Assembly: GCA_022709385.1 (NCBI GenBank) | Contig: JAKLIX010000010.1 | Coordinates: 25,529 to 89,528 of the forward strand | DNA from: Bacteroidota bacterium | Lineage (GTDB): Bacteria > Bacteroidota > Bacteroidia > Bacteroidales > CAIXZF01 | DNA: 64,000 nt | Direction of reading: 5' to 3' | Part shown: positions 8,460 to 17,228 of the stretch, in pieces | Position numbering within the stretch: the stretch's first letter is position 1 | How the letters are laid out: each line of letters opens with the position of its first letter | The notes under the pieces: generated by a model | The model's database searches: none | What the model was told of the DNA's origin: nothing | The model's input: only the letters and a program-made list of their open reading frames with translations | Made by a program: the position numbers and the translations under genes

Positions 8460-9158
8460 ATGGGGGAAGAAATCAGACCCGATATAGAAGAAAGCTGGTA
8501 TGCATTGCTGCATGATGAGTTTAACAAATCTTACTTTCATCAGTTGAAGCAATTTCTTACGGAGGAAAAAAAGCGGGCTGTGGTATATCCACCCGGACGA
8601 CTGATTTTTAATGCTTTCTGGCAAACTCCGGTACCCAGGGTCAGCGTGGTTATCCTGGGCCAGGATCCCTACCATGGACCGGGGCAGGCACACGGGCTTT
8701 GTTTTTCGGTACCCGAGGGCGTTCCAAAACCTCCTTCCCTGGTGAATATTTTTAAGGAAATTCAACGCGATCTGGGAATTCCGGTTCCGCTGCAGGGGAA
8801 TCTCACTCCCTGGGCCCGGCAGGGTGTGCTTCTGCTCAATGCCACCCTCACCGTGAGGGCCAATATGGCGGGGTCGCATCAGCATAAGGGTTGGGAGACT
8901 TTTACCGATACCGTGATCAGGAAGCTGTCGGAACAACGCGACAAGCTTGTGTTTCTGCTGTGGGGGAATTATGCGGGTGCCAAGCAGGAACTGATAGACC
9001 ACAGCAGGCACCGGGTATTGCTGGCCCCGCACCCTTCCCCGCTTTCGGCATCACGGGGATTCATCGGCTGTGGCCATTTCTCGGCTGTGAACAATTACCT
9101 CAGAACAGAAGGACTAGCTGAAATCAACTGGGATTTAAACAGTTCAACGAAATTTTAA
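8460..9158 (+). CDS. ung: Uracil-DNA glycosylase (family 1)
   Basis: 232 residues. It removes uracil from DNA in base excision repair. Both catalytic motifs of family 1 are intact: GQDPYHGPGQAHGL with the catalytic Asp69, and HPSPLSASRGF with the histidine that intercalates at the lesion. The middle PWARQGVLLLNATLTV and LLWGNYA segments are also characteristic. I use the ATG at 8460 rather than the in-frame TTG at 8448. It is a stand-alone housekeeping gene; the FadL-type gene follows 31 bases downstream. Confidence 0.95.
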   Translation: MGEEIRPDIEESWYALLHDEFNKSYFHQLKQFLTEEKKRAVVYPPGRLIFNAFWQTPVPRVSVVILGQDPYHGPGQAHGLCFSVPEGVPKPPSLVNIFKEIQRDLGIPVPLQGNLTPWARQGVLLLNATLTVRANMAGSHQHKGWETFTDTVIRKLSEQRDKLVFLLWGNYAGAKQELIDHSRHRVLLAPHPSPLSASRGFIGCGHFSAVNNYLRTEGLAEINWDLNSSTKF

Positions 9159-9189
9159 TACCTTGCGTGAAATTCTTAAAATTGTTTCT

Positions 9190-10419
9190 ATGCGTAATCT
9201 TCGACATTTGTTTTGTTTCCTGCTGCTTGCAAGCAGTTCCGGCCTTCTTGCCGGAGGATTCCAGGTCTCTTTACACGGGCAGAAACAGATTGGCATGGGT
9301 TCGGTCGGTACATCCCTGGTGCATGATGCCAGTTGTATGTTTTTCAATCCCGGCGGACTGGCCATGATGAAACAGAAAGTCAGTGTGTCGGGTGGTGTCA
9401 GTTTCCTTCGTTCCTATGCGGTGTTCAGTAAAGATAATACTGATTATCAGGCTGAAACGAATAATCCCATGGGAACACCCTTCACCTTTTATGCCGCAAT
9501 GCGCGTGAATGAAAAACTGGCTGCCGGTCTTGCCGTGAACACCCCTTACGGGAACCGTCTGAAATGGGGTGATCATTGGGCAGGTCGTTACCTGATCCAG
9601 GACATCTCGCTTGCATCAGTGTTTTTTCAACCTACCTTATCTTACAAGATTCATCCAAACCTGAGTCTTGGTGCGGGACTGGTGTATGCCCTTGGCAATG
9701 TGGACATGAATAAGGCGGTTCCGGTATCATCCCAGGGCGGGCAGGATGGTAAGGTGAATATCAAGGGAAGCGGAAGCAGTTTCGGTTATAACCTAGGCCT
9801 GCTTTTCAGAAAAGATAAACTAAGCATCGGCATTGACTACCGGTCCAGGGTGGATATGGAGCTGGATGAAGCTGACGCAAGCTTTCAGGTCCCAGCTTCC
9901 TTATCAGGTAATTTCCCTGCCGATAATAAAACGAAAGTGTCACTTCCTTTGCCGGCGAACCTGGATATAGGAGCATCCTATGCGCTTAGTGACAAACTGA
10001 CCGCCGGCTTCAGCCTGAATTACGTTTTTTGGGAGGTATATGACAGCCTTATTTTTGATTTTCAAACCAATACGCCCGCGCTGGCAGATTCAAGGAATCC
10101 ACGGGAGTATAAAAACCGGCTGATCGTTAGGGTGGGGGCGCAATATGCCTTCAGCGACAAGCTGACTGTCAGAGCCGGAGGCTATTATGACCCGACACCG
10201 GTGAATCCTGATTATTTCAACCCCGAAACGCCCAGTCTCGACATCACCGCCCTGAGTTGTGGTTTTTCATATTATCCTATGGAAAAACTCAGCATCGATG
10301 CATCTTTTCTTTACCTGATGGGAAGTGAAATGCAGATGCAATACCAGCCGGAGAATTTTGGAGGCACCTATAAAACAAGGATTTATATACCCGGAATCGG
10401 AATATCATATGGATTTTAA
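9190..10419 (+). CDS. OmpP1/FadL-family outer-membrane transporter
   Basis: 409 residues. After the signal peptide (LFCFLLLASSSGLLAGGF) come typical FadL features: GGFQVSLHGQKQIGMGSVGTS at the mature N-terminus (hatch/plug region), DASCMFFNPGGLAMM, and VNTPYGNRLKWGDHWAGRY. The protein ends in IGISYGF, a terminal aromatic barrel signature. FadL proteins admit long-chain fatty acids and other hydrophobic compounds. ATG at 9190 is preferred over the TTG at 9163 because the signal peptide begins there. The SGNH-type lipoprotein gene starts 15 bases after the stop, so the two probably act together in lipid hydrolysis and uptake. Confidence 0.88.
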   Translation: MRNLRHLFCFLLLASSSGLLAGGFQVSLHGQKQIGMGSVGTSLVHDASCMFFNPGGLAMMKQKVSVSGGVSFLRSYAVFSKDNTDYQAETNNPMGTPFTFYAAMRVNEKLAAGLAVNTPYGNRLKWGDHWAGRYLIQDISLASVFFQPTLSYKIHPNLSLGAGLVYALGNVDMNKAVPVSSQGGQDGKVNIKGSGSSFGYNLGLLFRKDKLSIGIDYRSRVDMELDEADASFQVPASLSGNFPADNKTKVSLPLPANLDIGASYALSDKLTAGFSLNYVFWEVYDSLIFDFQTNTPALADSRNPREYKNRLIVRVGAQYAFSDKLTVRAGGYYDPTPVNPDYFNPETPSLDITALSCGFSYYPMEKLSIDASFLYLMGSEMQMQYQPENFGGTYKTRIYIPGIGISYGF

Positions 10420-10434
10420 TAAATGAATTAATAT

Positions 10435-11763
10435 ATGAAATCATTAAAATATTTATCACTCGCGCTTATTGTGGGTTTATCGGCCTGCAGGCCTGAACTG
10501 GATGAGTTTTCGCCTTCTGCCGGGCAGCTCGACCTGACTAATTATGTGGCTGTCGGTTGTGGTTCAACAGCTGGTTTTGCAGACGGAGAACTTTACCGGA
10601 GCGGTCAGGTCAACAGTTTTCCCAATATGCTGGCCGGGCAATTCAGTCTCGCGGGCGGAGGGAATTTCCGGCAACCCCTGATGACAGATGAGCTGGGGTT
10701 CGGCAACAAACGGATCATGGGTTATTATACAGACTGCCTTGGTGCCGTGCAGCTTATGCCTGTGCTTGCGGGGGGAGTTCCTTCACCGGCAAACTTCACA
10801 TCCATTGCATCCCAGGGCCCTTTCCACAACCTGGGCGTACCTTTGACCCGTTCGTTTATGGTACCTCTTGCAGGTTATGCACAGGCAAATCCTTATTTCG
10901 GACGCTTTGCCTCTTCGGTTGTCGCAAGCCTGCTGGCGGAAGCCGTGGCAGCTGATCCCAGCTTTTTTACCATCTGGCTTGGAAGCAGTGATGTGCTGGG
11001 TTATGCAATGGCCGGCGGTGACAATACTCCGGACAGCCTTACTCCGGTGCATGTCTTTAATCTGTCGATGCAAGCCATCGTTGGAGGGATGATCTCCACA
11101 GGCGGGAGAGGTGCCATCCTGACAGTGCCCGACATCACGGCATTTCCTTATTTTACGGCTGTTCCCGTGAAGGGGCTTACACTCGATGATGCGAAGGTTC
11201 AACTGCTTAACCAGGCCTATGCCGGCTATAATCAGATGGCTTCTGCCCTGGGTCTGCCACAGATGCAGTTCAATACAGGTTCAAATTACTGGATCGTACA
11301 GGATCCCGATCCGGCCTATGTCCAGTTGGGTGGGATCCGGCAGGCGGTGGCCGGGGAGCTGATCACGCTGAGTATTCCCCAGGATTCTCTCAAATGCGGC
11401 GGATGGGGCTCGCAGAAACCCATTCCCCACAAATACCTGATCGACCTGAAGGAAATCCAGAAGATCAAAGATGCAACCCAGCAGTATAACGGAATCCTTG
11501 GTGGACTGGCCCAGGAAAACAACCTGCTGCTGATCGATATGCATTTGTTTTTTAAGGGAGTTTATGCCGGCCTGGTCGCAGACGGGCTGAAATTCTCCAA
11601 CACTTTTGTGAGTGGCGGCTTTTTCTCCCTCGACGGGATACACCTCTCCGCCAGGGGTAACGCTCTGGTTTCCAATTATATCATTGAATCCCTCAACAAG
11701 ACATATCAATCCAGGATTCCGCTGGTGAACGTCGGTGATTATCCAGGAATCGGATTTCCCTAA
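10435..11763 (+). CDS. SGNH/GDSL-hydrolase-like lipoprotein
   Basis: 442 residues. The lipobox is LSAC (Cys18) after [19 protein letters not shown] divergent block I around [16 protein letters not shown] replaces canonical [15 protein letters not shown] resembles block III (GxND-like) and [14 protein letters not shown] carries the block V Asp-x-x-His. This is a common Bacteroidota lipoprotein, usually next to a FadL homologue, as here. The likely role is ester hydrolysis of lipids at the outer membrane; catalysis is not certain because block I is altered. The last four bases overlap the convergent smpB gene. Confidence 0.75.
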   Translation: MKSLKYLSLALIVGLSACRPELDEFSPSAGQLDLTNYVAVGCGSTAGFADGELYRSGQVNSFPNMLAGQFSLAGGGNFRQPLMTDELGFGNKRIMGYYTDCLGAVQLMPVLAGGVPSPANFTSIASQGPFHNLGVPLTRSFMVPLAGYAQANPYFGRFASSVVASLLAEAVAADPSFFTIWLGSSDVLGYAMAGGDNTPDSLTPVHVFNLSMQAIVGGMISTGGRGAILTVPDITAFPYFTAVPVKGLTLDDAKVQLLNQAYAGYNQMASALGLPQMQFNTGSNYWIVQDPDPAYVQLGGIRQAVAGELITLSIPQDSLKCGGWGSQKPIPHKYLIDLKEIQKIKDATQQYNGILGGLAQENNLLLIDMHLFFKGVYAGLVADGLKFSNTFVSGGFFSLDGIHLSARGNALVSNYIIESLNKTYQSRIPLVNVGDYPGIGFP

Positions 11764-12203
11764 AGTTGCCGTTCCATATCGCGGTGGATGTCCTTCTTTT
11801 TGATCGTCTCCCGCTTATCGTAGCTCTTTTTCCCTTTTGCCAGGGCAATGTCGAGCTTGGCAAGGCCTTTCTCATTGATATACAGCAGGGTAGGGATAAT
11901 GGTGTATCCCTTTTCTTTAATCTTTGTCAATAGTTTCTTTAATTCCCTCCTGTTCAGCAGGAGCTTCCTGTCGCGCTTCGGGTCATGGTTATAATGCGTG
12001 CCAAGGCTGTATTCGGAAATATGCAGGTTGAATACATAAAGCTCCTCTCCTTTGAAGGCACAGTAAGCATCGGTGAGATTTGCCTTTCCGTCCCTGATCG
12101 ATTTGATCTCGGTTCCGGTCAGCACCATGCCTGCTGTGTACGTTTCAAAAAGGAAATACTGAAATTCGGCCTTTCTGTTTTTTATTCTGATCCTGCTGTC
12201 CAT
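11760..12203 (-). CDS. smpB: SsrA-binding protein SmpB
   Basis: 147 residues. SmpB binds tmRNA and delivers it to stalled ribosomes in trans-translation. Recognisable segments are [29 protein letters not shown], the [22 protein letters not shown] core, and the basic C-terminal tail [20 protein letters not shown] that enters the mRNA channel. ATG at 12203 is used; an in-frame TTG at 12215 falls inside the TACTTTTG promoter box. The box ends only nine bases before the ATG, so the mRNA leader must be very short. It converges on the SGNH gene with a four-base overlap. Confidence 0.95.
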   Translation of the reverse strand: MDSRIRIKNRKAEFQYFLFETYTAGMVLTGTEIKSIRDGKANLTDAYCAFKGEELYVFNLHISEYSLGTHYNHDPKRDRKLLLNRRELKKLLTKIKEKGYTIIPTLLYINEKGLAKLDIALAKGKKSYDKRETIKKKDIHRDMERQL

Positions 12204-12212
12204 AGGGGAGCG

Positions 12213-12220
12213 CAAAAGTA
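12213..12220 (-). promoter_or_regulatory. Bacteroidota -7 promoter box of smpB
   Basis: TACTTTTG on the minus strand matches TAnnTTTG and lies nine bases ahead of the smpB ATG, closer than the ~20 bases seen at ffh, argS, aroQ and thrS. Confidence 0.45.
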
Positions 12221-12230
12221 CGCATAATCA

Positions 12231-14627
12231 TCAAATTCTGACTTTCAGTCCTGCAAGGAAATGTCTGCCTGCCTGCGGAAAATATCCGTCCATGAGCTGG
12301 TACCTGCCTTCGTAATAATATCGGTAGATCCAGGCATTGGATTCGTATTCGGCATTCATGATATTGAATACCTGCAGGCTTAATTCGAGTGTACGCAACA
12401 GTTTTTGCTCCGGCCGGAAAACCAGTTGCAGGTCAGTCACCAGGTAGGGATCTAGTTTCCTGTCCTCAGAAGCGGTGTTATCGATGTATTGTTTGCCAAC
12501 ATATTTGGTGTTAATATCCAGTTTAATGCTGCGCAGGATGTTGAATGTGAGTTGGTTGTTTGCAACGATGTCCGGACTGAAAGAAAGTTTGCTTTTCCCG
12601 AGCGGGCGACTGATCTGTCCTCCTTCATCCCAGTTGTCAATATACTCGGTAAAGTCGCGGATCATATTCCTGCTCAGGCTGAAGTTAGCCGTCCAATGCA
12701 GGCGCGGGAGCAGCGGCAGTTTGAGAGCGCACTCTATGCCCTGCCTGAAGGACAGGGGAACATTGATCATGACAGGTGCCCCGACAGTGTTTATTTTACC
12801 GGTAAGCACCAATTGATCACGGTAATCCATATGATAAAGGTTCAGGCTGAGGAAGCGCTTATCCTTTGTGTAATCTGCTCCGATTTCCACATTCAGCAGC
12901 TTTTCTGGTTTGGGTGTGGCACCCGGGTCGGCGTCCTTAAAATTGGTTCGGTTAGGCTCACGGTTTGCCATTCCCGTGTACAGGTGCAGCGATAGGTATT
13001 TGCTTGTTTTCCAACTAATTCCGGCTTTCGGATTCCAGAAGCGGTAGCTGTGTTGCTGGGTCAGGATGCGTGTATCGTCATCAATGCCGTCGATCTCATA
13101 CCGGATATTCCGGTATTGAAGATCACCCAGCAGGCTGATACTGTTTGTAAGGTGGTAATGCAGTTTGGTGAAGATACTGGCGTCCTGTTTATCTCCTGTG
13201 TTACAGTACCACTGGTGATCGTAGGCATTTTGCCTGACAGCCTGCCTGGTCCAGATGGTTTTCCCGAAATGTTTACCTGCATAAGCGTTCCATCCTCCAC
13301 CTGTCATCCACTGATAGCGTTTGGTTTCCCGGCTGAAATTCCAGTTCAGTCCGTAGAAGTCGTTTTTCAGCCATTTTCTCTGGATCAGGTCCGATTCAGT
13401 GACTCCGGGATCCAAAGCTTCGAGCTGATAGGCAGAAAGATCACGCTTTTCTTTATACTGTTCATAATAGCCTTCGCCGTGAACATAGAAGAAACTGCTA
13501 TGAAAATGCATTTCTGGTTTCATGCTCAGGGTATACTGCATTTGGTAATGGTCCTGGCGGTAGTTGTCGATTTCATTTTCATAGAACCTGATCCTGCCCT
13601 CCGCATCTTTGTACATGCCGTTCACGTTGAAGGTACGGTTGGTGTCGAGGATGTACGAGGGGACTCCGTCCCAGGCCTGGGTTGTGATTTCTTTACCAGA
13701 GAATACATTGACTTTGATCAGTTGTTTTTTCCCGAACCAGCTTGCTGAGGTGAAGAACGATCTCAGGTCTGTGGTGGCTCTGTCGATGTAACCGTCTGAT
13801 TGAATGAGGGAGAGCCGGGTGTCGAAGGCGAATTTCTGGTTGATCAGCCCGGTACCGGCATTCAGGCTTGAACGGAAGGTGGCGTAAGAACCGGCGGATT
13901 GTCTGAGTTCTGCATAGGGTTCTGTCTGTGCTTTTTGTGTCTGGATATTGATGCTGGCTCCGAATGCGGCTGCCCCGTTTGAAGAGGTGCCGACCCCTCT
14001 CTGGATTTCGATATTATCCACACTCGAAGCAATATCTGGCAGATCCACCCAGTACACTTCATGGGATTCGGGATCATTGTATGGAATGCCGTTGATGGTG
14101 ACATTAATCCTGGTCATGTCTGTTCCCCTGATTCTGATGCCTGTATAGCCGATACCGGTACCTGCATCCGATGTTACCACGGCTGACGGGATACCGGCCA
14201 TTACATAGGGCAGATCCCGGCCATGGTTCCTGGCCATGATGTCTTCCTTGTTCAGCCGGCTGATGGTGGCAGGGGCATTGGGTGGAACCCTGGTGCCATT
14301 GATTACCACTTCATCTGTCAGGTATGAAAGGATTTCCATCCTGACCGTCAGGGAGAGGTGCTGTTGGACGTCCAGTTCCTGCCTGTACTCGCGGTACCCA
14401 AGAAAACTGACTGTCAGGGTATATTTCCCTTTTTTACTGATGTTGAACAGGAAATTGCCATGTTGATCGGTTGTGGTGGCCTGCAAGCCTTCGTTAAGCC
14501 TGACCACTGCTCCCGGAAGTGGATTTTCTCCGGCTGCTTCCAGCACTTTACCCTTAAGCTGAATCTGGGCTGAGGCCTGCATCATCAGCAGTCCCATCAT
14601 CCAAATAAAAAACCCGGTTGTTTTCAT
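12231..14627 (-). CDS. TonB-dependent receptor, probably for thiamine or a thiamine precursor
   Basis: 798 residues. After the signal peptide (MMQASAQ) residues ~22-110 form a carboxypeptidase-regulatory-like domain (LKGKVLEAAGENPLPGAVV, FLGYREYRQELDV). A TonB plug follows (~115-235: DEVVINGTRV, GYTGIRIRGTDMTRINVTINGIP, SVDNIEIQRGVGTSSNGAAAFGASINI), then a large beta-barrel ending in HFLAGLKVRI. Such receptors use TonB/ExbB energy for uptake across the outer membrane. Substrate assignment rests on the TPP riboswitch immediately upstream: Bacteroides has riboswitch-controlled TonB receptors for thiamine. Ferric siderophore uptake is the alternative if the riboswitch reading were wrong. Confidence 0.88.
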   Translation of the reverse strand: MKTTGFFIWMMGLLMMQASAQIQLKGKVLEAAGENPLPGAVVRLNEGLQATTTDQHGNFLFNISKKGKYTLTVSFLGYREYRQELDVQQHLSLTVRMEILSYLTDEVVINGTRVPPNAPATISRLNKEDIMARNHGRDLPYVMAGIPSAVVTSDAGTGIGYTGIRIRGTDMTRINVTINGIPYNDPESHEVYWVDLPDIASSVDNIEIQRGVGTSSNGAAAFGASINIQTQKAQTEPYAELRQSAGSYATFRSSLNAGTGLINQKFAFDTRLSLIQSDGYIDRATTDLRSFFTSASWFGKKQLIKVNVFSGKEITTQAWDGVPSYILDTNRTFNVNGMYKDAEGRIRFYENEIDNYRQDHYQMQYTLSMKPEMHFHSSFFYVHGEGYYEQYKEKRDLSAYQLEALDPGVTESDLIQRKWLKNDFYGLNWNFSRETKRYQWMTGGGWNAYAGKHFGKTIWTRQAVRQNAYDHQWYCNTGDKQDASIFTKLHYHLTNSISLLGDLQYRNIRYEIDGIDDDTRILTQQHSYRFWNPKAGISWKTSKYLSLHLYTGMANREPNRTNFKDADPGATPKPEKLLNVEIGADYTKDKRFLSLNLYHMDYRDQLVLTGKINTVGAPVMINVPLSFRQGIECALKLPLLPRLHWTANFSLSRNMIRDFTEYIDNWDEGGQISRPLGKSKLSFSPDIVANNQLTFNILRSIKLDINTKYVGKQYIDNTASEDRKLDPYLVTDLQLVFRPEQKLLRTLELSLQVFNIMNAEYESNAWIYRYYYEGRYQLMDGYFPQAGRHFLAGLKVRI

Positions 14628-14675
14628 CTTTTGCAGATTAACCGGGATGCCTTCAGGAAGTTGGAATACGTGCTC

Positions 14676-14752
14676 TTTGTTACTCCCTACGCCGGCATGA
14701 TCCGGATCAGGTTCTTAGAGTATGATCTCAGCCCCATGAGGGCACCCCTGTA
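14676..14752 (-). promoter_or_regulatory. TPP riboswitch (THI element)
   Basis: On the minus strand the conserved TPP-aptamer blocks appear in order: GGGGTGCC, GGCTGAGA, then ACCTGATCCGGATCATGCC and GGCGTAGGGA. They lie in the leader of the TonB receptor gene, between its -7 box and the ATG at 14627. No poly-T terminator hairpin is visible between aptamer and gene, so control is more likely at translation initiation. Confidence 0.95.
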
Positions 14753-14762
14753 ATTGTGATTA

Positions 14763-14770
14763 CAAAGATA
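14763..14770 (-). promoter_or_regulatory. Bacteroidota -7 promoter box of the TPP-riboswitch transcript
   Basis: TATCTTTG on the minus strand, ten bases before the start of the TPP aptamer, giving a transcript that begins almost at the riboswitch. Confidence 0.5.
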
Positions 14771-14812
14771 CGACAATATAAGGCTGAATGTCAGAAAGGG
14801 GAGGATAAATAC

Positions 14813-14820
14813 TAACTTTG
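14813..14820 (+). promoter_or_regulatory. Bacteroidota -7 promoter box of aroQ
   Basis: TAACTTTG fits TAnnTTTG and lies 21 bases ahead of the aroQ ATG. It is divergent from the riboswitch promoter. Confidence 0.45.
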
Positions 14821-14841
14821 GCAGGAGAATCCCAATCAAAG

Positions 14842-15303
14842 ATGAAAAAGATCGGCATCATTAACGGTCCCAACCTCAACCTGACCGGCAGCAGGGAACC
14901 GGAAGTCTATGGCCATACCGGCTTTGAGGAGCTCATGGCACGTCTTCGCAAGCTGTATCCGGAAATCGTATTTCATTATTTCCAATCGAACATAGAGGGA
15001 GAGATCATCGACTGTATACACCAATGGGCTGCGGAAATGGATGCGATGGTATTGAATGCCGGGGCTTATACCCACACATCCATTGCCATTGGTGACGCTG
15101 TGAGGGCGATTAGCCTGCCTGTGATCGAAGTTCATTTGTCCAATGTATTTGCGAGGGAAGCTTTCCGCCAGCTTTCGCATATAGCACCGGCTGCAGCCGG
15201 TACCATCACTGGCCTCGGGATGGATTCCTACGTCCTGGCCGTGTATTATCTGGCCTGTGTAATGGATCAATCTGCTGGTTGCGGCGAACAGTTCAAGCCC
15301 TGA
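14842..15303 (+). CDS. aroQ: Type II 3-dehydroquinate dehydratase
   Basis: 153 residues. It converts 3-dehydroquinate to 3-dehydroshikimate in the shikimate pathway. The type II signature is clear: IINGPNLNLTGSREPEVYG with the catalytic lid Arg and Tyr, NAGAYTHTSIAI, VIEVHLSNVFAREAFR and the late ITGLGMDSYVLA. The ATG at 14842 (MKKIGIINGPN) is chosen because the conserved core begins there; an in-frame alternative at 14818 lies inside the promoter box. About ten extra residues at the C-terminus (AGCGEQFKP) extend past the usual end and overlap the convergent glycosyltransferase gene by 11 bases. Confidence 0.95.
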   Translation: MKKIGIINGPNLNLTGSREPEVYGHTGFEELMARLRKLYPEIVFHYFQSNIEGEIIDCIHQWAAEMDAMVLNAGAYTHTSIAIGDAVRAISLPVIEVHLSNVFAREAFRQLSHIAPAAAGTITGLGMDSYVLAVYYLACVMDQSAGCGEQFKP

Positions 15304-16312
15304 ACTTATCCGGATCCAGCATTGAAAAATGTCTTTTTTTTCTGAGGTAATAATCCAGGACAATGGATTTCCGGTATATGAGTGAAACCCTGTGATGTGT
15401 CAGTGAGCTGCGCTTTCTCCTGATCTTTCCGAACATACGGTAAAAACTGAAATAAGCCCGGATCACGGCGAGGAAGTCTTTGGTGTCACCATCGGATAGG
15501 AATTTCAGGCCGGCAAGGAAATCGAGCAGGTGGCGGACCAGGAAAACCGGGAGGATGCTTCCCGCCGGCAGGTTCTTATACAGCAATATCAGGTTGTTTC
15601 TGAAGTTCAGGTATGTCTTTCTCCAGGATATCTTAGGCAGGGTTCCCCCTCCTACATGGTACACTTTTGAGCCCGGACAGTACATGATACGATAACCTTC
15701 ATTTTTCAGCCGCCAGCAGAAGTCAATTTCTTCCATATGTGCGAAAAAGTCGTTGTCGAGTCCTCCCAACTGATGATACAGTGAGGCTCTTACGAACAGA
15801 CAGGCTCCCGTGGCCCAGAAAATCTCCGAAGGCTGGTCATACTGCTGTTCGTCCTTTTCCAGGGTCAGGAATATTCTTCCCCTGCAGAAGGGGTAACCCC
15901 AATGGTCAATAAACCCTCCTGCGGCACCGGCATATTCGAACATCTCCGGTTCATGAAACGATAATATTTTGGGCTGACAGGCTGCAATACCCGGGTCATG
16001 GTCCATCATTTCAACAAGTGGTTCTATCCAGCCGGGAGTCACCTCGATGTCTGAGTTCAGTAGTACATAATACTCGGCGTCGACCTGGCACAGGGCATCG
16101 TTATAGCCCTTGGAGAATCCTCCGTTATCATCATTCCTGATGATCTCGATATCCGGGAAGTGTTGTTCAAGGTAGCTGACAGAGTCATCGGTGGAGGCGT
16201 TGTCCGCAATGATCATGCGTGCCTGGCCAGAATGTGCGATAACAGAAGGAAGGAAGCGTTCAAGGAACTTCCTGCCGTTCCAGTTCAGAATAACAACGGC
16301 GACCCTGCTCAT
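15293..16312 (-). CDS. Family 2 glycosyltransferase
   Basis: 339 residues with a GT-A fold catalytic domain in the first ~230: VAVVILNWNGRKFLERFLPS, IIADNASTDDS for nucleotide-sugar binding, NDDNGGFSKGYNDAL, and LLNSDIEVTP as the DxD-equivalent. ATGACLFVRASL and FFAHMEEIDFCWRLKNEGY fit rhamnosyltransferase-like GT2 enzymes. The basic C-terminus may lie against the membrane. The start overlaps the acyltransferase stop as ATGA, so the two are translationally coupled and both probably serve lipopolysaccharide or surface-glycan synthesis. Sugar donor and acceptor are unknown. Confidence 0.85.
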   Translation of the reverse strand: MSRVAVVILNWNGRKFLERFLPSVIAHSGQARMIIADNASTDDSVSYLEQHFPDIEIIRNDDNGGFSKGYNDALCQVDAEYYVLLNSDIEVTPGWIEPLVEMMDHDPGIAACQPKILSFHEPEMFEYAGAAGGFIDHWGYPFCRGRIFLTLEKDEQQYDQPSEIFWATGACLFVRASLYHQLGGLDNDFFAHMEEIDFCWRLKNEGYRIMYCPGSKVYHVGGGTLPKISWRKTYLNFRNNLILLYKNLPAGSILPVFLVRHLLDFLAGLKFLSDGDTKDFLAVIRAYFSFYRMFGKIRRKRSSLTHHRVSLIYRKSIVLDYYLRKKRHFSMLDPDKFRA

Positions 16313-17178
16313 GATCTGCTGTGTTTCCAGCGCCTGTGAGACCAGAGCCAGTTGTACGGCCTGTTGATGATGGCCTGCTCCAGCATTTGCACATGTGTCC
16401 GCGTGATTTCGAATTCTTCCGTCTGACCCGGCTTTTCGGTGATCAGCTTGAATGTGGCCTCATAATACCCTCTTTTAACCCGGTATAAATCCATAAAAAG
16501 CACCACATGCCCCAGGGAACGGGCAATTTTTTCCACACCCAGGAAAACTGCTGTATCCTGGTTCAGAAAATCCATCCAGTAATTGATCTCGTCTTTGGTT
16601 GGAGTCTGGTCACCGGCGATCAGGTAGATGGATGGTTCTGCCTTCATTTTCACCATTTCCCGGAATGCCTTTTTGAAATCTATCAGGCCTTTGTCTGCAA
16701 ATTTCAGGCGCAGACTGTTCAGGTATTGTTCGAAGAACTTATCCGACAAAGGTTTGACAACGGCCCAGGGATTGTATTGGGGAAAGGTCGACATATATAC
16801 TCCGAACCATTCCCAGTTGCCCAGATGCCCGGTGGCAATGATCACACTTTTTCCCTGCGAAAGGTATTTCTCCATTAATTCGATATTCACGATGCGGAAC
16901 CGCTGATGAAAGGATGAAATTTTCATCCCCCTGGTCTTGATCACCTCCATCACCAGGTCGGCGATATGCCTGTAGTATTGTTTTCTGATCCGTTTTCTTT
17001 CATGTGCAGTGAGATGGGGGAAGGAATTCAGCAGGTTCTTGTCAATGACAGACCTGCGATATCTGAACACATAGGCTAATTTGAATGCAAGGCAGCCGGA
17101 AACGAAATACAGGACGCGAAAAGGGAGTAATGATATCAGCCTGGCGAGACACCTGAATAAGAGATAAACGATCTTCAT
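16309..17178 (-). CDS. LpxL/HtrB-family lipid A type acyltransferase
   Basis: 289 residues. An N-terminal membrane helix (VLYFVSGCLAFKLAYVF) is followed by the acyltransferase HxxxxD/E-type motif in IIATGHLGNWEWFGVY and a later AGDQTPTK. C-terminal RPYNWLWSHRRWK is typical of HtrB/LpxL enzymes, which transfer a secondary acyl chain to lipid A at the inner membrane. The ATG at 17178 is chosen since an in-frame alternative at 17208 overlaps the TACCTTTG promoter box. It is coupled to the downstream glycosyltransferase by a four-base overlap. Confidence 0.85.
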   Translation of the reverse strand: MKIVYLLFRCLARLISLLPFRVLYFVSGCLAFKLAYVFRYRRSVIDKNLLNSFPHLTAHERKRIRKQYYRHIADLVMEVIKTRGMKISSFHQRFRIVNIELMEKYLSQGKSVIIATGHLGNWEWFGVYMSTFPQYNPWAVVKPLSDKFFEQYLNSLRLKFADKGLIDFKKAFREMVKMKAEPSIYLIAGDQTPTKDEINYWMDFLNQDTAVFLGVEKIARSLGHVVLFMDLYRVKRGYYEATFKLITEKPGQTEEFEITRTHVQMLEQAIINRPYNWLWSHRRWKHSRS

Positions 17179-17205
17179 GCGAATGAATCGTAGGGATGGA
17201 AAAAA

Positions 17206-17213
17206 CAAAGGTA
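17206..17213 (-). promoter_or_regulatory. Bacteroidota -7 promoter box of the acyltransferase-glycosyltransferase pair
   Basis: TACCTTTG on the minus strand, 27 bases ahead of the ATG at 17178. It lies in the short gap after the GWxTD gene. Confidence 0.4.
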
Positions 17214-17228
17214 AAAAACAACGGAAAA

